A stretch of DNA of 32,527 nt from Nostocales cyanobacterium LEGE 12452 (GTDB lineage: Bacteria; Cyanobacteriota; Cyanobacteriia; Cyanobacteriales; Nostocaceae). Every line of letters starts with the position of its first letter. Positions within the stretch are counted from its first letter, which is position 1. A program made the position numbers and the translations under genes. The notes beneath the pieces were generated by a model, which worked only from the letters and a program-made list of their open reading frames with translations, had not been told where the DNA came from and did no database searches. The DNA lies in contig JADEXV010000070.1 of the NCBI GenBank assembly GCA_015206945.1, forward strand, positions 1-32,527. The letters run 5' to 3'. This document shows positions 24,090 through 31,003 of the stretch, in pieces.

Positions 24090-24974
24090 ATGGAACTACG
24101 ACACCTGCGCTACTTCATTGCTGTAGCTGAGGAACTCCACTTTAGTAAAGCCGCAGAGCGACTTCACATCGCTCAACCTCCCTTAAGCCAGCAAATTCAG
24201 CAGCTAGAAGCAGAACTAGGCGTTGAACTTTTTCAACGCAAAACTAAACGACAGGTGCAGCTAACGGAAGCCGGACAAGTATTTTTGCAAGAAGCTTATC
24301 AATTGTTCGCTCAACTGTCCAAGGCAATTGATCTGACTCAACGGACAGGTAGGGGTGAGAAAGGACAACTACGAGTAGGTTTCACCAGCTTGGTAACTTA
24401 CGATTTGCTGCCTATAATTTTGCGGCGGTTTCGAGAACAGTTTCTAGAGGTGGAATTAGTATTGCAAGAATTAACCACAACTCAGCAAGAACAAGCGCTA
24501 TTCAATCGCCGTATCCATGTAGGTTTTGCCCATCCACCTTTAGAAGACAACACTTTCAATCAAGAATGCATTCAGCAAGAAGGACTAATTGTAGCTTTGC
24601 TAGAAACTCATTTCTTAGCTAGACAAGAAAATATTTCAGTGCGCGAGCTAAAAGACGAAAATTTTATTATGTTCCCCCGCAATTTAGGCCCCGGACTTTA
24701 CGATCAAATTCTGAGTCTTTGCCAGCAAGGAAATTTCAGCCCAAAAGTAACTCAAGAAGCAATCCAAATGCAGACAATCATCGGACTAGTGTCTGCGGGA
24801 ATGGGGATTGCGATCGTACCGTCTTCTTTGCAAAATCTTCAAAGGGCTGGTGTAGTTTATCGCACTTTAGAAGAAAAAACACCATTAGTAGAAACGGCTG
24901 TAGTGTGGCGACAAGAGGATATGACACCTGTTTTACAGGAGTTTCTACAAATTGTGAGAAGTATCTGTGGTTAA
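24090..24974 (+). CDS. LysR-type transcriptional regulator
   Basis: A 294-residue regulator of normal length. The winged helix-turn-helix is at residues 1-60 (MELRHLRYFIAVAEELHFSKAAERLHIAQPPLSQQIQQLE...LFQR). The effector-binding domain starts near 90 with 'GQLRVGFTSLVTYDLLP', the style of the BenM/CatR/CbnR branch. It should bind an effector and act on the divergent ilvD gene and on itself through the dyads at 24011-24064. The partner gene suggests a branched-chain intermediate or related acid as signal, but this is inferred only from position. A stem-loop lies between its stop and the helicase start. Confidence 0.93.
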   Translation: MELRHLRYFIAVAEELHFSKAAERLHIAQPPLSQQIQQLEAELGVELFQRKTKRQVQLTEAGQVFLQEAYQLFAQLSKAIDLTQRTGRGEKGQLRVGFTSLVTYDLLPIILRRFREQFLEVELVLQELTTTQQEQALFNRRIHVGFAHPPLEDNTFNQECIQQEGLIVALLETHFLARQENISVRELKDENFIMFPRNLGPGLYDQILSLCQQGNFSPKVTQEAIQMQTIIGLVSAGMGIAIVPSSLQNLQRAGVVYRTLEEKTPLVETAVVWRQEDMTPVLQEFLQIVRSICG

Positions 24975-24998
24975 TTAGTCAGTTATGGCAATAACAAA

Positions 24999-25049
24999 AA
25001 CCACTACTTTTGACTAACGCCTACCTGCTAAAACAGCAAGTAGGTAACT
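24999..25049 (+). promoter_or_regulatory. Leader box and terminator-like hairpin directly before the helicase gene
   Basis: AACCAC (24999-25004) and ACGC (25017-25020) are followed by a hairpin CCTACCTGCT (25020-25029) / AGCAAGTAGG (25035-25044) with one G-U pair and a 5-nt loop. TAACTTTTT comes next, with the ATG at 25054. It may end lysR transcription, or be an attenuator that covers the only AGTAGG-like ribosome-binding site of the helicase. Confidence 0.55.
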
Positions 25050-25053
25050 TTTT

Positions 25054-27795
25054 ATGACCCAGCTTGAATGGTTACAAGCAAATAAACAGGTTTATTCTAA
25101 AGAACATGGTGTTATCCATATCGCCGCCATCATCGAGAAAAATCTTTACTTCAAAAAGGGAAGTGTAAATCAAATTATTTTTGACTGGGAGCATGAGGTA
25201 AATAGCGGTAATTTATTACCTCTTAATCAAGCACCAACAGGTAAAAGTATTCTTTACCAAGAGATAGCCGCTATTCTTGATGGCTCAGGAAAACTACAAA
25301 GTTGTGATATAATTCCGGCTCAAGAAGCTAAACTTTGTCCGATACCAGATGATATTCACCCTCTAGTTAAATATGCCCTGAGTCAGTCAGGAATTACGCA
25401 ACTATACTCTCATCAAGTCGAGGCATGGGAAGCTTACAAAAAAGAGGAAGATATTATTCTTCAAACTCCAACCAGCAGTGGTAAAAGTATCTCTTTTTTA
25501 ATTCCAATCATTCACGAGTGCCTAAAAGGTAAATCAGCTTTAGTATTTTTTAACTTGAAAGCACTTGCATTTGATCAGGTAGAGAAAATTCGCTCGTTTG
25601 TTAGCCACCTAGATGAAGAAATTCGCCCCCAAGTTCTCAATATCAATGGTGATATTCCTCCCCAGGAGCGCAAACAACTTTACAGCCATCAACCCTCGAT
25701 TTTATGCGTGACACCCGATGTATGGAACCACGAACTGAACAACTATCAGTTCGATTCAAACTGGGGATTTAGAGAAACAATCAGAAAAATTTCAATCATC
25801 GTCTGTGATGAAGCGCATTTCTATCAAGGCATATTCGGCTCACACTTTGCCCTACTTAATCGGCGAACTCAATTAATGATAGAATCTGCTGGCAATAATA
25901 TTTCTAAATTACAGTACATCTTTGCTTCTGCAACAATTAGTAACAGCAGCGAAATTGCCAAGAAGATATCCAATCGAGTAGAACAAAGCAACCTTGCTAT
26001 TATCGACCAAAGTGGGGCAAAACGCTCGGAGATTACTTTCCTTAGCCTCAAAGCACGAAACAATACTCTTTACCAAACTGCCCAAGTTGCAGCGATGCTC
26101 GTAAGTAAAGGAATAGTCGGGATTTGTTTCTGCGATAGTAGAGAACTGGTAAAGGTTTTAACTAATGCCATTCGTAAAGCTTTAGTGGAGATGCAATTAC
26201 CTCACTTGGGAGAAAGCATCTCAGCATTTTATGGCAGTATGAAGGCAAATCAGCGTAACAAAATTATTGCAGATATACAGGGCGGGAAGGTCAAGTTCAT
26301 TATATCCACGAGTGCTTTAGAAGCGGGTCTGGATATAGGGTCTATCGATGCAACTATCGTACATAGTTACCCAGGCTCAATTCTTGCCTTTCGCCAAAGG
26401 GCGGGGCGTGCAGGCAGGCAAGAAGCAGGGCTATTGGTATTTATCCCGTCGAAAAGGTCGATTATGGATTCTTACTACGCCAATCACCCGGAACGCCTCT
26501 TATCTGACCCTCCAGAAATTATCAACTTTAACCACAATTATGAAACAATTTTGGAGCAGCACATTCTCGCCTGTTGCAAAGAAAGTAAACCGACACAAGC
26601 TCAAATTGCTCGACATTTTGGTACTTCTGGCGATGCGATGGCTACGCCCGCCGCAGGCATCGCACGACAGCTAATCGGTAATAATCAACTAATTTTCAGT
26701 TATAACCAAAAACTGACAACTAATCGAAACCTCGGTTATGTCCACTCAAAAATTAAATTCAGAGGCAACACTGACCAAAACATCAGTTATATCAATCAAG
26801 ATAGCGCGGAAGAGTTTGAGGAAAGTTCGGCATCATCTGCACTACGAGAAGTTTATCCTGGTGCCATATATCTTGCTCAAGACTTTGACGGCAACCCCGT
26901 ACAGTATAAATCACAAGAGCTAAATTTAACCGAAGGGAAAGCAATTCTCAAGCCAATTGAGGCAACCAACCTATTTAGTCGTCCCGAAGGAAGCCTAAAT
27001 TTCGAGGAAATCAAAATTGTAGGGGAAGCCAAAATTATCAATCTTTCCCAAGGGGCAGCTAGATTTACACCTGTTTCAGCCAAAATCAAAGAAGAAATTT
27101 ACGGGTACAACTTGTACAGGCTGGAACAAAAATGGACTTGCACTAATAACAGATGTCGCAACTTCAATTTAAATTTACCCGGACACATACAAACTTGTCC
27201 TGCTTGCAATACCCAACTTATTGAACGAGAATTTGTCGAACTATTGGAGGAAAATAAATACAAGGAAGCATTTGCTCTTAATTACAATACATTCTGCGTT
27301 AGGGTTGAAATTAACGCTGATGCAAGAAAATATTTTTCAGCCGTCGTCAAAAATATCCGAAAAGAGATACTCAACAAACAGAAATATATTTCCAATGAAG
27401 AGAAACAAATATTTGAAAGCAATGAAACTCAGATTTGCGTTCATACTCTCGCGCACCAACTCATGCTCAGTTTACCACTTGTCGAACATGGAGCAAACAG
27501 TCGAGATATCGATTTCATGTTAATCGAAGTACCATCAAATCATAACATAGTAGGCTATTTCTTCGATACATGCGAACACGGTACAGGTATGTGCGATACT
27601 CTCATCAAGTATTTAGAAACCGCTTTTATTAAGGCAAAGTTTCTAGTAGATAATTGCCCTTGCAAATACGGCTGCTCATCTTGTACAACAATTCAACGCT
27701 GCCCTGATGATAACAAAGCACTGTTTAAATCAGTTGGGCTATCTCTACTGGAGGAAATAATCAATCTTACAAAAACAAGAACCATTAATCAATAA
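25054..27795 (+). CDS. MrfA/YprA-type DEAH helicase with DUF1998 C-terminus
   Basis: A 913-residue superfamily 2 helicase. Residues 118-126 (YSHQVEAWE) form a Q-like motif; Walker A is TPTSSGKS (138-145), motif II DEAH (252-255), motif III SAT (292-294), motif V 'STSALEAGLDIG' (418-429) and motif VI QRAGRAGR (448-455). A CxxxxC...CPAC zinc finger lies near 700-725. The C-terminus 'CPCKYGCSSCTTIQRCPDDN' is the four-Cys signature of DUF1998 in MrfA, a 3'-5' helicase of mitomycin-type DNA repair in Bacillus. Related domains occur in DISARM DrmA and among Dpd helicases, so a defence or DNA-modification role is a possible alternative. The N-terminal 100 residues are specific to this protein. Residues 526-538 come from an inserted repeat. 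Confidence 0.85.
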   Translation: MTQLEWLQANKQVYSKEHGVIHIAAIIEKNLYFKKGSVNQIIFDWEHEVNSGNLLPLNQAPTGKSILYQEIAAILDGSGKLQSCDIIPAQEAKLCPIPDDIHPLVKYALSQSGITQLYSHQVEAWEAYKKEEDIILQTPTSSGKSISFLIPIIHECLKGKSALVFFNLKALAFDQVEKIRSFVSHLDEEIRPQVLNINGDIPPQERKQLYSHQPSILCVTPDVWNHELNNYQFDSNWGFRETIRKISIIVCDEAHFYQGIFGSHFALLNRRTQLMIESAGNNISKLQYIFASATISNSSEIAKKISNRVEQSNLAIIDQSGAKRSEITFLSLKARNNTLYQTAQVAAMLVSKGIVGICFCDSRELVKVLTNAIRKALVEMQLPHLGESISAFYGSMKANQRNKIIADIQGGKVKFIISTSALEAGLDIGSIDATIVHSYPGSILAFRQRAGRAGRQEAGLLVFIPSKRSIMDSYYANHPERLLSDPPEIINFNHNYETILEQHILACCKESKPTQAQIARHFGTSGDAMATPAAGIARQLIGNNQLIFSYNQKLTTNRNLGYVHSKIKFRGNTDQNISYINQDSAEEFEESSASSALREVYPGAIYLAQDFDGNPVQYKSQELNLTEGKAILKPIEATNLFSRPEGSLNFEEIKIVGEAKIINLSQGAARFTPVSAKIKEEIYGYNLYRLEQKWTCTNNRCRNFNLNLPGHIQTCPACNTQLIEREFVELLEENKYKEAFALNYNTFCVRVEINADARKYFSAVVKNIRKEILNKQKYISNEEKQIFESNETQICVHTLAHQLMLSLPLVEHGANSRDIDFMLIEVPSNHNIVGYFFDTCEHGTGMCDTLIKYLETAFIKAKFLVDNCPCKYGCSSCTTIQRCPDDNKALFKSVGLSLLEEIINLTKTRTINQ
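26634..26664 (+). repeat. 31-bp dispersed repeat, copy 2 (in helicase gene)
   Basis: TGCGATG...CATCGCA, an inverted match (30 of 31) to 15777-15807. It is read in frame as DAMATPAAGIA in the region after helicase motif VI, so the gene stays open. Confidence 0.88.
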
Positions 27796-27800
27796 TTAAG

Positions 27801-27834
27801 ATAATTCTACCCAAGATGGGTAGGATTATTTTTT
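27801..27834 (+). terminator. Strong intrinsic terminator of the helicase gene
   Basis: A 13-bp stem ATAATTCTACCCA (27801-27813) / TGGGTAGGATTAT (27817-27829) with one G-U pair and a 3-nt loop is followed by TTTTTT. It starts 6 bases after the helicase stop. Confidence 0.9.
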
Positions 27835-27843
27835 CAGTAATTA

Positions 27844-27886
27844 AACCACATACATCGCTTACGCACAAGATTTATGAAAATTTGTG
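27844..27886 (+). promoter_or_regulatory. Leader box and hairpin before the gene at 27897
   Basis: AACCAC (27844-27849), 11 bases, ACGC (27861-27864), then a hairpin CACAAGATTT (27864-27873) / AAATTTGTG (27878-27886) with one bulged G. The start codon follows 11 bases later. As a terminator lies just upstream, a promoter must be here, so this conserved layout is a candidate promoter/leader. Confidence 0.5.
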
Positions 27887-27896
27887 AGAATAAGCA

Positions 27897-28643
27897 ATGT
27901 ACATCGAACTATTAGCGGATTCAAGTCAAAATCCTAAACGGTTTCAAATTCTCCATGCACCAACATATCTCCTCCTAGAAACAGATTTTAAGTTAGGAGA
28001 TTTTGTTGAGTCTAATAGCATCGACTTTATTATCAATCATGCTGTCAATCTAGGATATGAAGTAAAAATATCCCATCCCAAAGAGCAAGACAATGAAAAA
28101 TATACTCTCCCTCAAATCAGTGAGGAGCTTGCTGATTTGATGATTAATTATCCATCAGACTTAAAATTACGAACTAATGGGATGGTTTTTGAACAAAGGG
28201 CATATTTAATGTCTAAAGTTTACGATGAAGTGTGCCAAAATCTCGAATCAAAAGCTCTCTTAAAAGAAGCCGAGTATTGGCTAATAAATTACGCACGAGA
28301 GGTAATTGCCAAACAATGCCATTACTTACCAGATATCCTTCTTAAAGTAGATAACCCGGTTATTAAAGCAATGGCAATAGATACACTCATGCTCTGGCAG
28401 CCAGATTGGAAAAACGCTATCTCCCAATATGTAGGAAGCAGATTTGAAGCTGGTAATAATGAGTTTGAGATTATCAGCTACTATCACAATCAAGAAAAAA
28501 AGGGTAGGGACGGGATAATGGTACTGTGCAAGGTAACAAAAACCATGAATAATTATCTTGAATTTCCTACGTTTCCCTTCAATACAAACTGTACTCTTGG
28601 AACTTATCAAGTCGAAAATGCTCTGAACCAAAGGTTGGCTTAA
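27897..28643 (+). CDS. Unknown protein, first gene of the replication/PRTRC operon
   Basis: A 248-residue protein I do not recognise. The start (MYIELLADSSQNPKRFQILHAPTYLLLETDF) looks like a small beta domain. Then comes 'LGYEVKISHPKEQ' and a mostly helical section (about 85-185) with 'YWLINYAREVIAKQCHYLPDILLKV'. The end (GIMVLCKVTKTMNNYLEFPTFPF) has strands. There is no signal peptide and no membrane segment. It follows a strong terminator and leads a run of seven genes in one direction with gaps of 2-73 bases, so it should be expressed with the primase and PRTRC genes. Confidence 0.65.
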   Translation: MYIELLADSSQNPKRFQILHAPTYLLLETDFKLGDFVESNSIDFIINHAVNLGYEVKISHPKEQDNEKYTLPQISEELADLMINYPSDLKLRTNGMVFEQRAYLMSKVYDEVCQNLESKALLKEAEYWLINYAREVIAKQCHYLPDILLKVDNPVIKAMAIDTLMLWQPDWKNAISQYVGSRFEAGNNEFEIISYYHNQEKKGRDGIMVLCKVTKTMNNYLEFPTFPFNTNCTLGTYQVENALNQRLA

Positions 28644-28672
28644 AACAGAAATCAGAAGCTAAAATATCACTC

Positions 28673-28891
28673 ATGAGCGACCAACAAATCAGTTATTTAA
28701 TAACAGGCATTTGCACGTTTCATTGGAATGCTGACTTTCATAAATTCTGTGAAGTCTGCAACTTTGACCCCAATCATGCTTACTCAAAGGAGAAATGGCA
28801 GCAGTGGCAACAATTTGTATCTGGCATAAAGGCGTTTGACCAAAATACCCTTGCCAAGCTAGTTGAAGCAGGCCATCAGTTAGCACCGTAA
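28673..28891 (+). CDS. Small unknown protein
   Basis: A 72-residue protein with 'CTFHWNADFHKFCEVCNFDPN', three Cys and three His that could bind a metal, then a helical 'KEKWQQWQQFVSGIKAFDQNTLAKLVEAGHQLAP'. It lies 29 bases after the gene at 27897 and 73 bases before the primase-polymerase. The start ATG fits its position in the operon. No family is recognised; it could be a small DNA-associated accessory protein. Confidence 0.6.
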   Translation: MSDQQISYLITGICTFHWNADFHKFCEVCNFDPNHAYSKEKWQQWQQFVSGIKAFDQNTLAKLVEAGHQLAP

Positions 28892-28902
28892 TCATAATAT
28901 CA

Positions 28903-28970
28903 AACCACCACACTCACTAACGCAGCTGTGCATGAATTATCGAAATAATTAGCCACATGAATTCATGCAC
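28903..28970 (+). promoter_or_regulatory. Leader box and start-codon-covering dyad of the primase gene
   Basis: AACCAC (28903-28908), 11 bases, ACGC (28920-28923), then perfect arms GTGCATGAATT (28928-28938) and AATTCATGCAC (28960-28970); the right arm contains the ATG at 28965. A smaller hairpin AATTAT-CGAA-ATAATT (28935-28950) overlaps the left arm, so the two folds exclude each other. This could be an operator or an RNA switch for the primase. Confidence 0.55.
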
Positions 28971-30035
28971 GCCCAAATCCGTCATTTGGTATCTTCGCTT
29001 GACAACTTACCCGAAGAATGGCGAATCGTCCCTACCTTTGGTAAACGTCCTCTAGGGAAAGAATGGGAAAAAAATACCTACTCTCCCAGAGAACTACAAG
29101 CCGAACTCGTCCGCCGCCGCCTAAAAGTTTGGACAAATAACAGATTGATCACCCCCACTGGTGTAGCCTTGGTATGCGGTTCTAATCATCCCCAAGGATA
29201 TTTAGTAGCTATTGACTGCGACGGCGAAACCTCCTGGCGACAAATTATTCAAATTAACGAACATACAGAACCAGAAGAACTCAACCAGATAATACCCGCC
29301 GAAGCAACCGATGTTCCTACGGGGTCGTTGTGCGATACTCCTATGGAATCGTTGTGCGATACTCCTATGGAATCGTTGTGCGATACTCCTATGGAATCGT
29401 TGTGCGATCGCGCTCAAAAATACCTTCCTCCCACAATTGCATTTACCTCTGGAAGGAAATATCGGAGCCAGCGCTTATACCTCATCCCAAATTCAAAAGC
29501 TTGGGAAGTAAAATCTCGCAAAATCAAAACTGGGAAGGATGAACACTTGGAGTTTCGAGGCAAAAACCTAGCCTCAATCCTTCCCCCTTCCTTTCACCCA
29601 GAGGGCAGAAATTACAAATGGCTTCCAGGATGTAGTCCATCTGAGCGCCAAATAGAAATAGCCCCCGACTGGGTAATTGCTCAGATGCTTGCCAAACAGG
29701 AGAAAGCAAGAAAGTTTAACCTACCCCAAGAAAAATATAACCGCAGATATGGGGTAGACAGATACGCTCATTTAATTCCCTCAATCGAAACAAATATCCA
29801 AACCGCACTTGTACTACTTGAAGTTATCCACCCTCGATTTGCAGATGATTACCATTCGTGGATTCAAGTTGGGATGGCACTTCATAGTGTTAGTCCCATT
29901 TTATTTAAAGCATGGGACACCTGGAGCCAACTTTCTCCTAAGTACAAATCAGGCGAATGCGCCTACAAATGGCAGTCTTTTAACAAGACAGGTATTACTA
30001 TCCGCACCTTATTTAGATTAGCCAATCTCTCTTAA
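28965..30035 (+). CDS. Primase-polymerase (AEP prim-pol with PriCT-2 domain)
   Basis: A 356-residue plasmid replication protein. The archaeo-eukaryotic primase core shows 'GVALVCGSNHPQGYLVAIDCDG' with catalytic Asp84-x-Asp86, 'TSGRKYRSQRLYLIP' (161-175) in place of the usual S-x-H motif, and 'LEFRGKNLASILPPSFHPEGR' (about 195-215) as the third motif. Residues 276-352 (DDYHSWIQVGMALHS, WDTWSQLSPKY, KWQSFNKTGITIRTLFRLA) match a primase C-terminal 2 domain. No helicase domain is fused. It likely primes plasmid DNA synthesis. Residues 121-148 are SLCDTPME repeats made by a 24-bp tandem repeat inserted between the first two motifs. The ATG sits inside a perfect inverted repeat. Confidence 0.78.
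   Translation: MHAQIRHLVSSLDNLPEEWRIVPTFGKRPLGKEWEKNTYSPRELQAELVRRRLKVWTNNRLITPTGVALVCGSNHPQGYLVAIDCDGETSWRQIIQINEHTEPEELNQIIPAEATDVPTGSLCDTPMESLCDTPMESLCDTPMESLCDRAQKYLPPTIAFTSGRKYRSQRLYLIPNSKAWEVKSRKIKTGKDEHLEFRGKNLASILPPSFHPEGRNYKWLPGCSPSERQIEIAPDWVIAQMLAKQEKARKFNLPQEKYNRRYGVDRYAHLIPSIETNIQTALVLLEVIHPRFADDYHSWIQVGMALHSVSPILFKAWDTWSQLSPKYKSGECAYKWQSFNKTGITIRTLFRLANLS
29325..29408 (+). repeat. 24-bp tandem repeat inside the primase gene (3.5 copies)
   Basis: Three exact 24-bp units (29325-29348, 29349-29372, 29373-29396) and a half unit encode SLCDTPME repeated in frame, ending at an HIP1 site (GCGATCGC). The reverse strand is open too, which explains the shadow frames here. Copy number may vary between strains. 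Confidence 0.95.
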
Positions 30036-30037
30036 TC

Positions 30038-30532
30038 ATGAGCAGTCAAATATCACCTGACGAGAATGTAACTAACCTTGAAGACAGTTATAGCAGTAGA
30101 GATTTTAATCCTGATATTCAGGAGAATAGCGATTTAGAAGAAACATTAGATGAATTAGTAAACACTGAAGTTATAAACCAAGATTCATCTACCGAGATAG
30201 ATTTAGGTAATTCTGACACAAAAACCACCTTAATAACCATTCAACTAATACCAAATTCTGAAACAGTAATTGTCTCAATTGGAATCAAAGGCGCACCTCC
30301 AATTATTAAGATAATTAACGTTGCTGAGATAACATCTCATCCTGTCATAAATAACTTGCTACAGGATTTAGAAAAATCTCTCCCAGAGATGTTAGATATC
30401 TGCAAGCAAAGGATGGAAAAGCAGACTATACATCAGAATCGACAGGAACAATCAAGACAAGTACAAAAGCGTAACCTGTCTGAAGATAAAGACAAAACAC
30501 CCGCGCCTAACAACCAACTGTCACTATTTTAA
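30038..30532 (+). CDS. PRTRC protein E-like
   Basis: A 164-residue protein starting 2 bases after the primase stop. The N-terminal 60 residues are acidic and low complexity. The core 'TTLITIQLIPNSETVIVSI', 'APPIIKIINVAEITSHPVI', then a helix 'NNLLQDLEKSLPEMLDICKQRM' resembles PRTRC system protein E (strands, 'L..TGT..EL', then a helix of the type 'LP..L..F'). The end is a basic/Gln-rich tail finishing in NNQLSLF. The call rests partly on position: it directly precedes the ubiquitin-like protein C, as E does in known PRTRC cassettes. The role is unknown. Confidence 0.5.
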   Translation: MSSQISPDENVTNLEDSYSSRDFNPDIQENSDLEETLDELVNTEVINQDSSTEIDLGNSDTKTTLITIQLIPNSETVIVSIGIKGAPPIIKIINVAEITSHPVINNLLQDLEKSLPEMLDICKQRMEKQTIHQNRQEQSRQVQKRNLSEDKDKTPAPNNQLSLF

Positions 30533-30537
30533 TTACC

Positions 30538-30960
30538 ATGAAGTACATTGCGATTATCGAAGGACAAGAAATTCCTCTTGATGAGGCGATCGCCCAAGAT
30601 GACAATACCCTCAAAACAGCGATTAGCGTCTACTTTCCAGAATATGCTAATGCCGAAATTGAACGACAAACAACTGATGATACAGTTTCAATTCGTTTGG
30701 TAAAAAAAGCAGGTACTAAGGGAAGTCAATTCAGAGAATTGAAAAATAGTTCTGAAGAAATAAATCCTGCACTAAAGTTAGGGTGGCAGATAAAGCTTCT
30801 GGAGATAAAAAATCAAATTAGTCTCGAAAATTTAATTACCCTACAACCTGAGATAGAAAAAACTATCAAGCTCGGTCATAATTGGGAAACCTACATCGAA
30901 AAAGTAACTCGAAGCCTTAAGCATCAACCTGCTACCACGAGTAAATATCCCGTACTGTAA
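30538..30960 (+). CDS. PRTRC protein C: ubiquitin-like protein with C-terminal extension
   Basis: A 140-residue protein. Residues 1-62 follow PRTRC protein C (prokaryotic ubiquitin-like, beta-grasp): 'KYIAIIEGQEIPLDEAIAQ', 'VYFPEYANAEIE', 'VSIRLVKKAGTKG'. Known members are about 65-75 residues and end near 'GTKG'; here 78 more residues follow, helical and ending ATTSKYPVL. The PRTRC cassette also encodes E1-like (ThiF), E2-like (protein B) and JAB-type (protein A) proteins, so this may be a precursor cut after Gly62, or a fusion with a partner domain. The cleavage is inference. It lies between the E-like and F-like genes. Confidence 0.68.
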   Translation: MKYIAIIEGQEIPLDEAIAQDDNTLKTAISVYFPEYANAEIERQTTDDTVSIRLVKKAGTKGSQFRELKNSSEEINPALKLGWQIKLLEIKNQISLENLITLQPEIEKTIKLGHNWETYIEKVTRSLKHQPATTSKYPVL

Positions 30961-30972
30961 TCGCAAATTTAT

Positions 30973-30995
30973 AGCCGCTATGAGTTATAGCGGCT
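30973..30995 (+). terminator. Hairpin between PRTRC C and F-like genes
   Basis: Perfect 9-bp GC-rich arms AGCCGCTAT (30973-30981) / ATAGCGGCT (30987-30995) with a 5-nt loop, 9 bases before the next ATG. There is no T run, so partial attenuation or mRNA processing is more likely than a full stop. Confidence 0.5.
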
Positions 30996-31003
30996 GATTA
31001 ATT

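Noticed and set aside
29325..29408. Plasmid iterons (replication initiator binding sites)
   Set aside because: The repeat is coding, in frame, and interrupts the primase domain; a slippage-type repeat explains it better, though binding cannot be excluded.
29202..29542. Open frames on both strands over the primase repeat (FHRSIAQR and RCAILLWN repeats)
   Set aside because: They arise from the 24-bp repeat being stop-free in several frames; only the primase frame continues into recognisable motifs on both sides.
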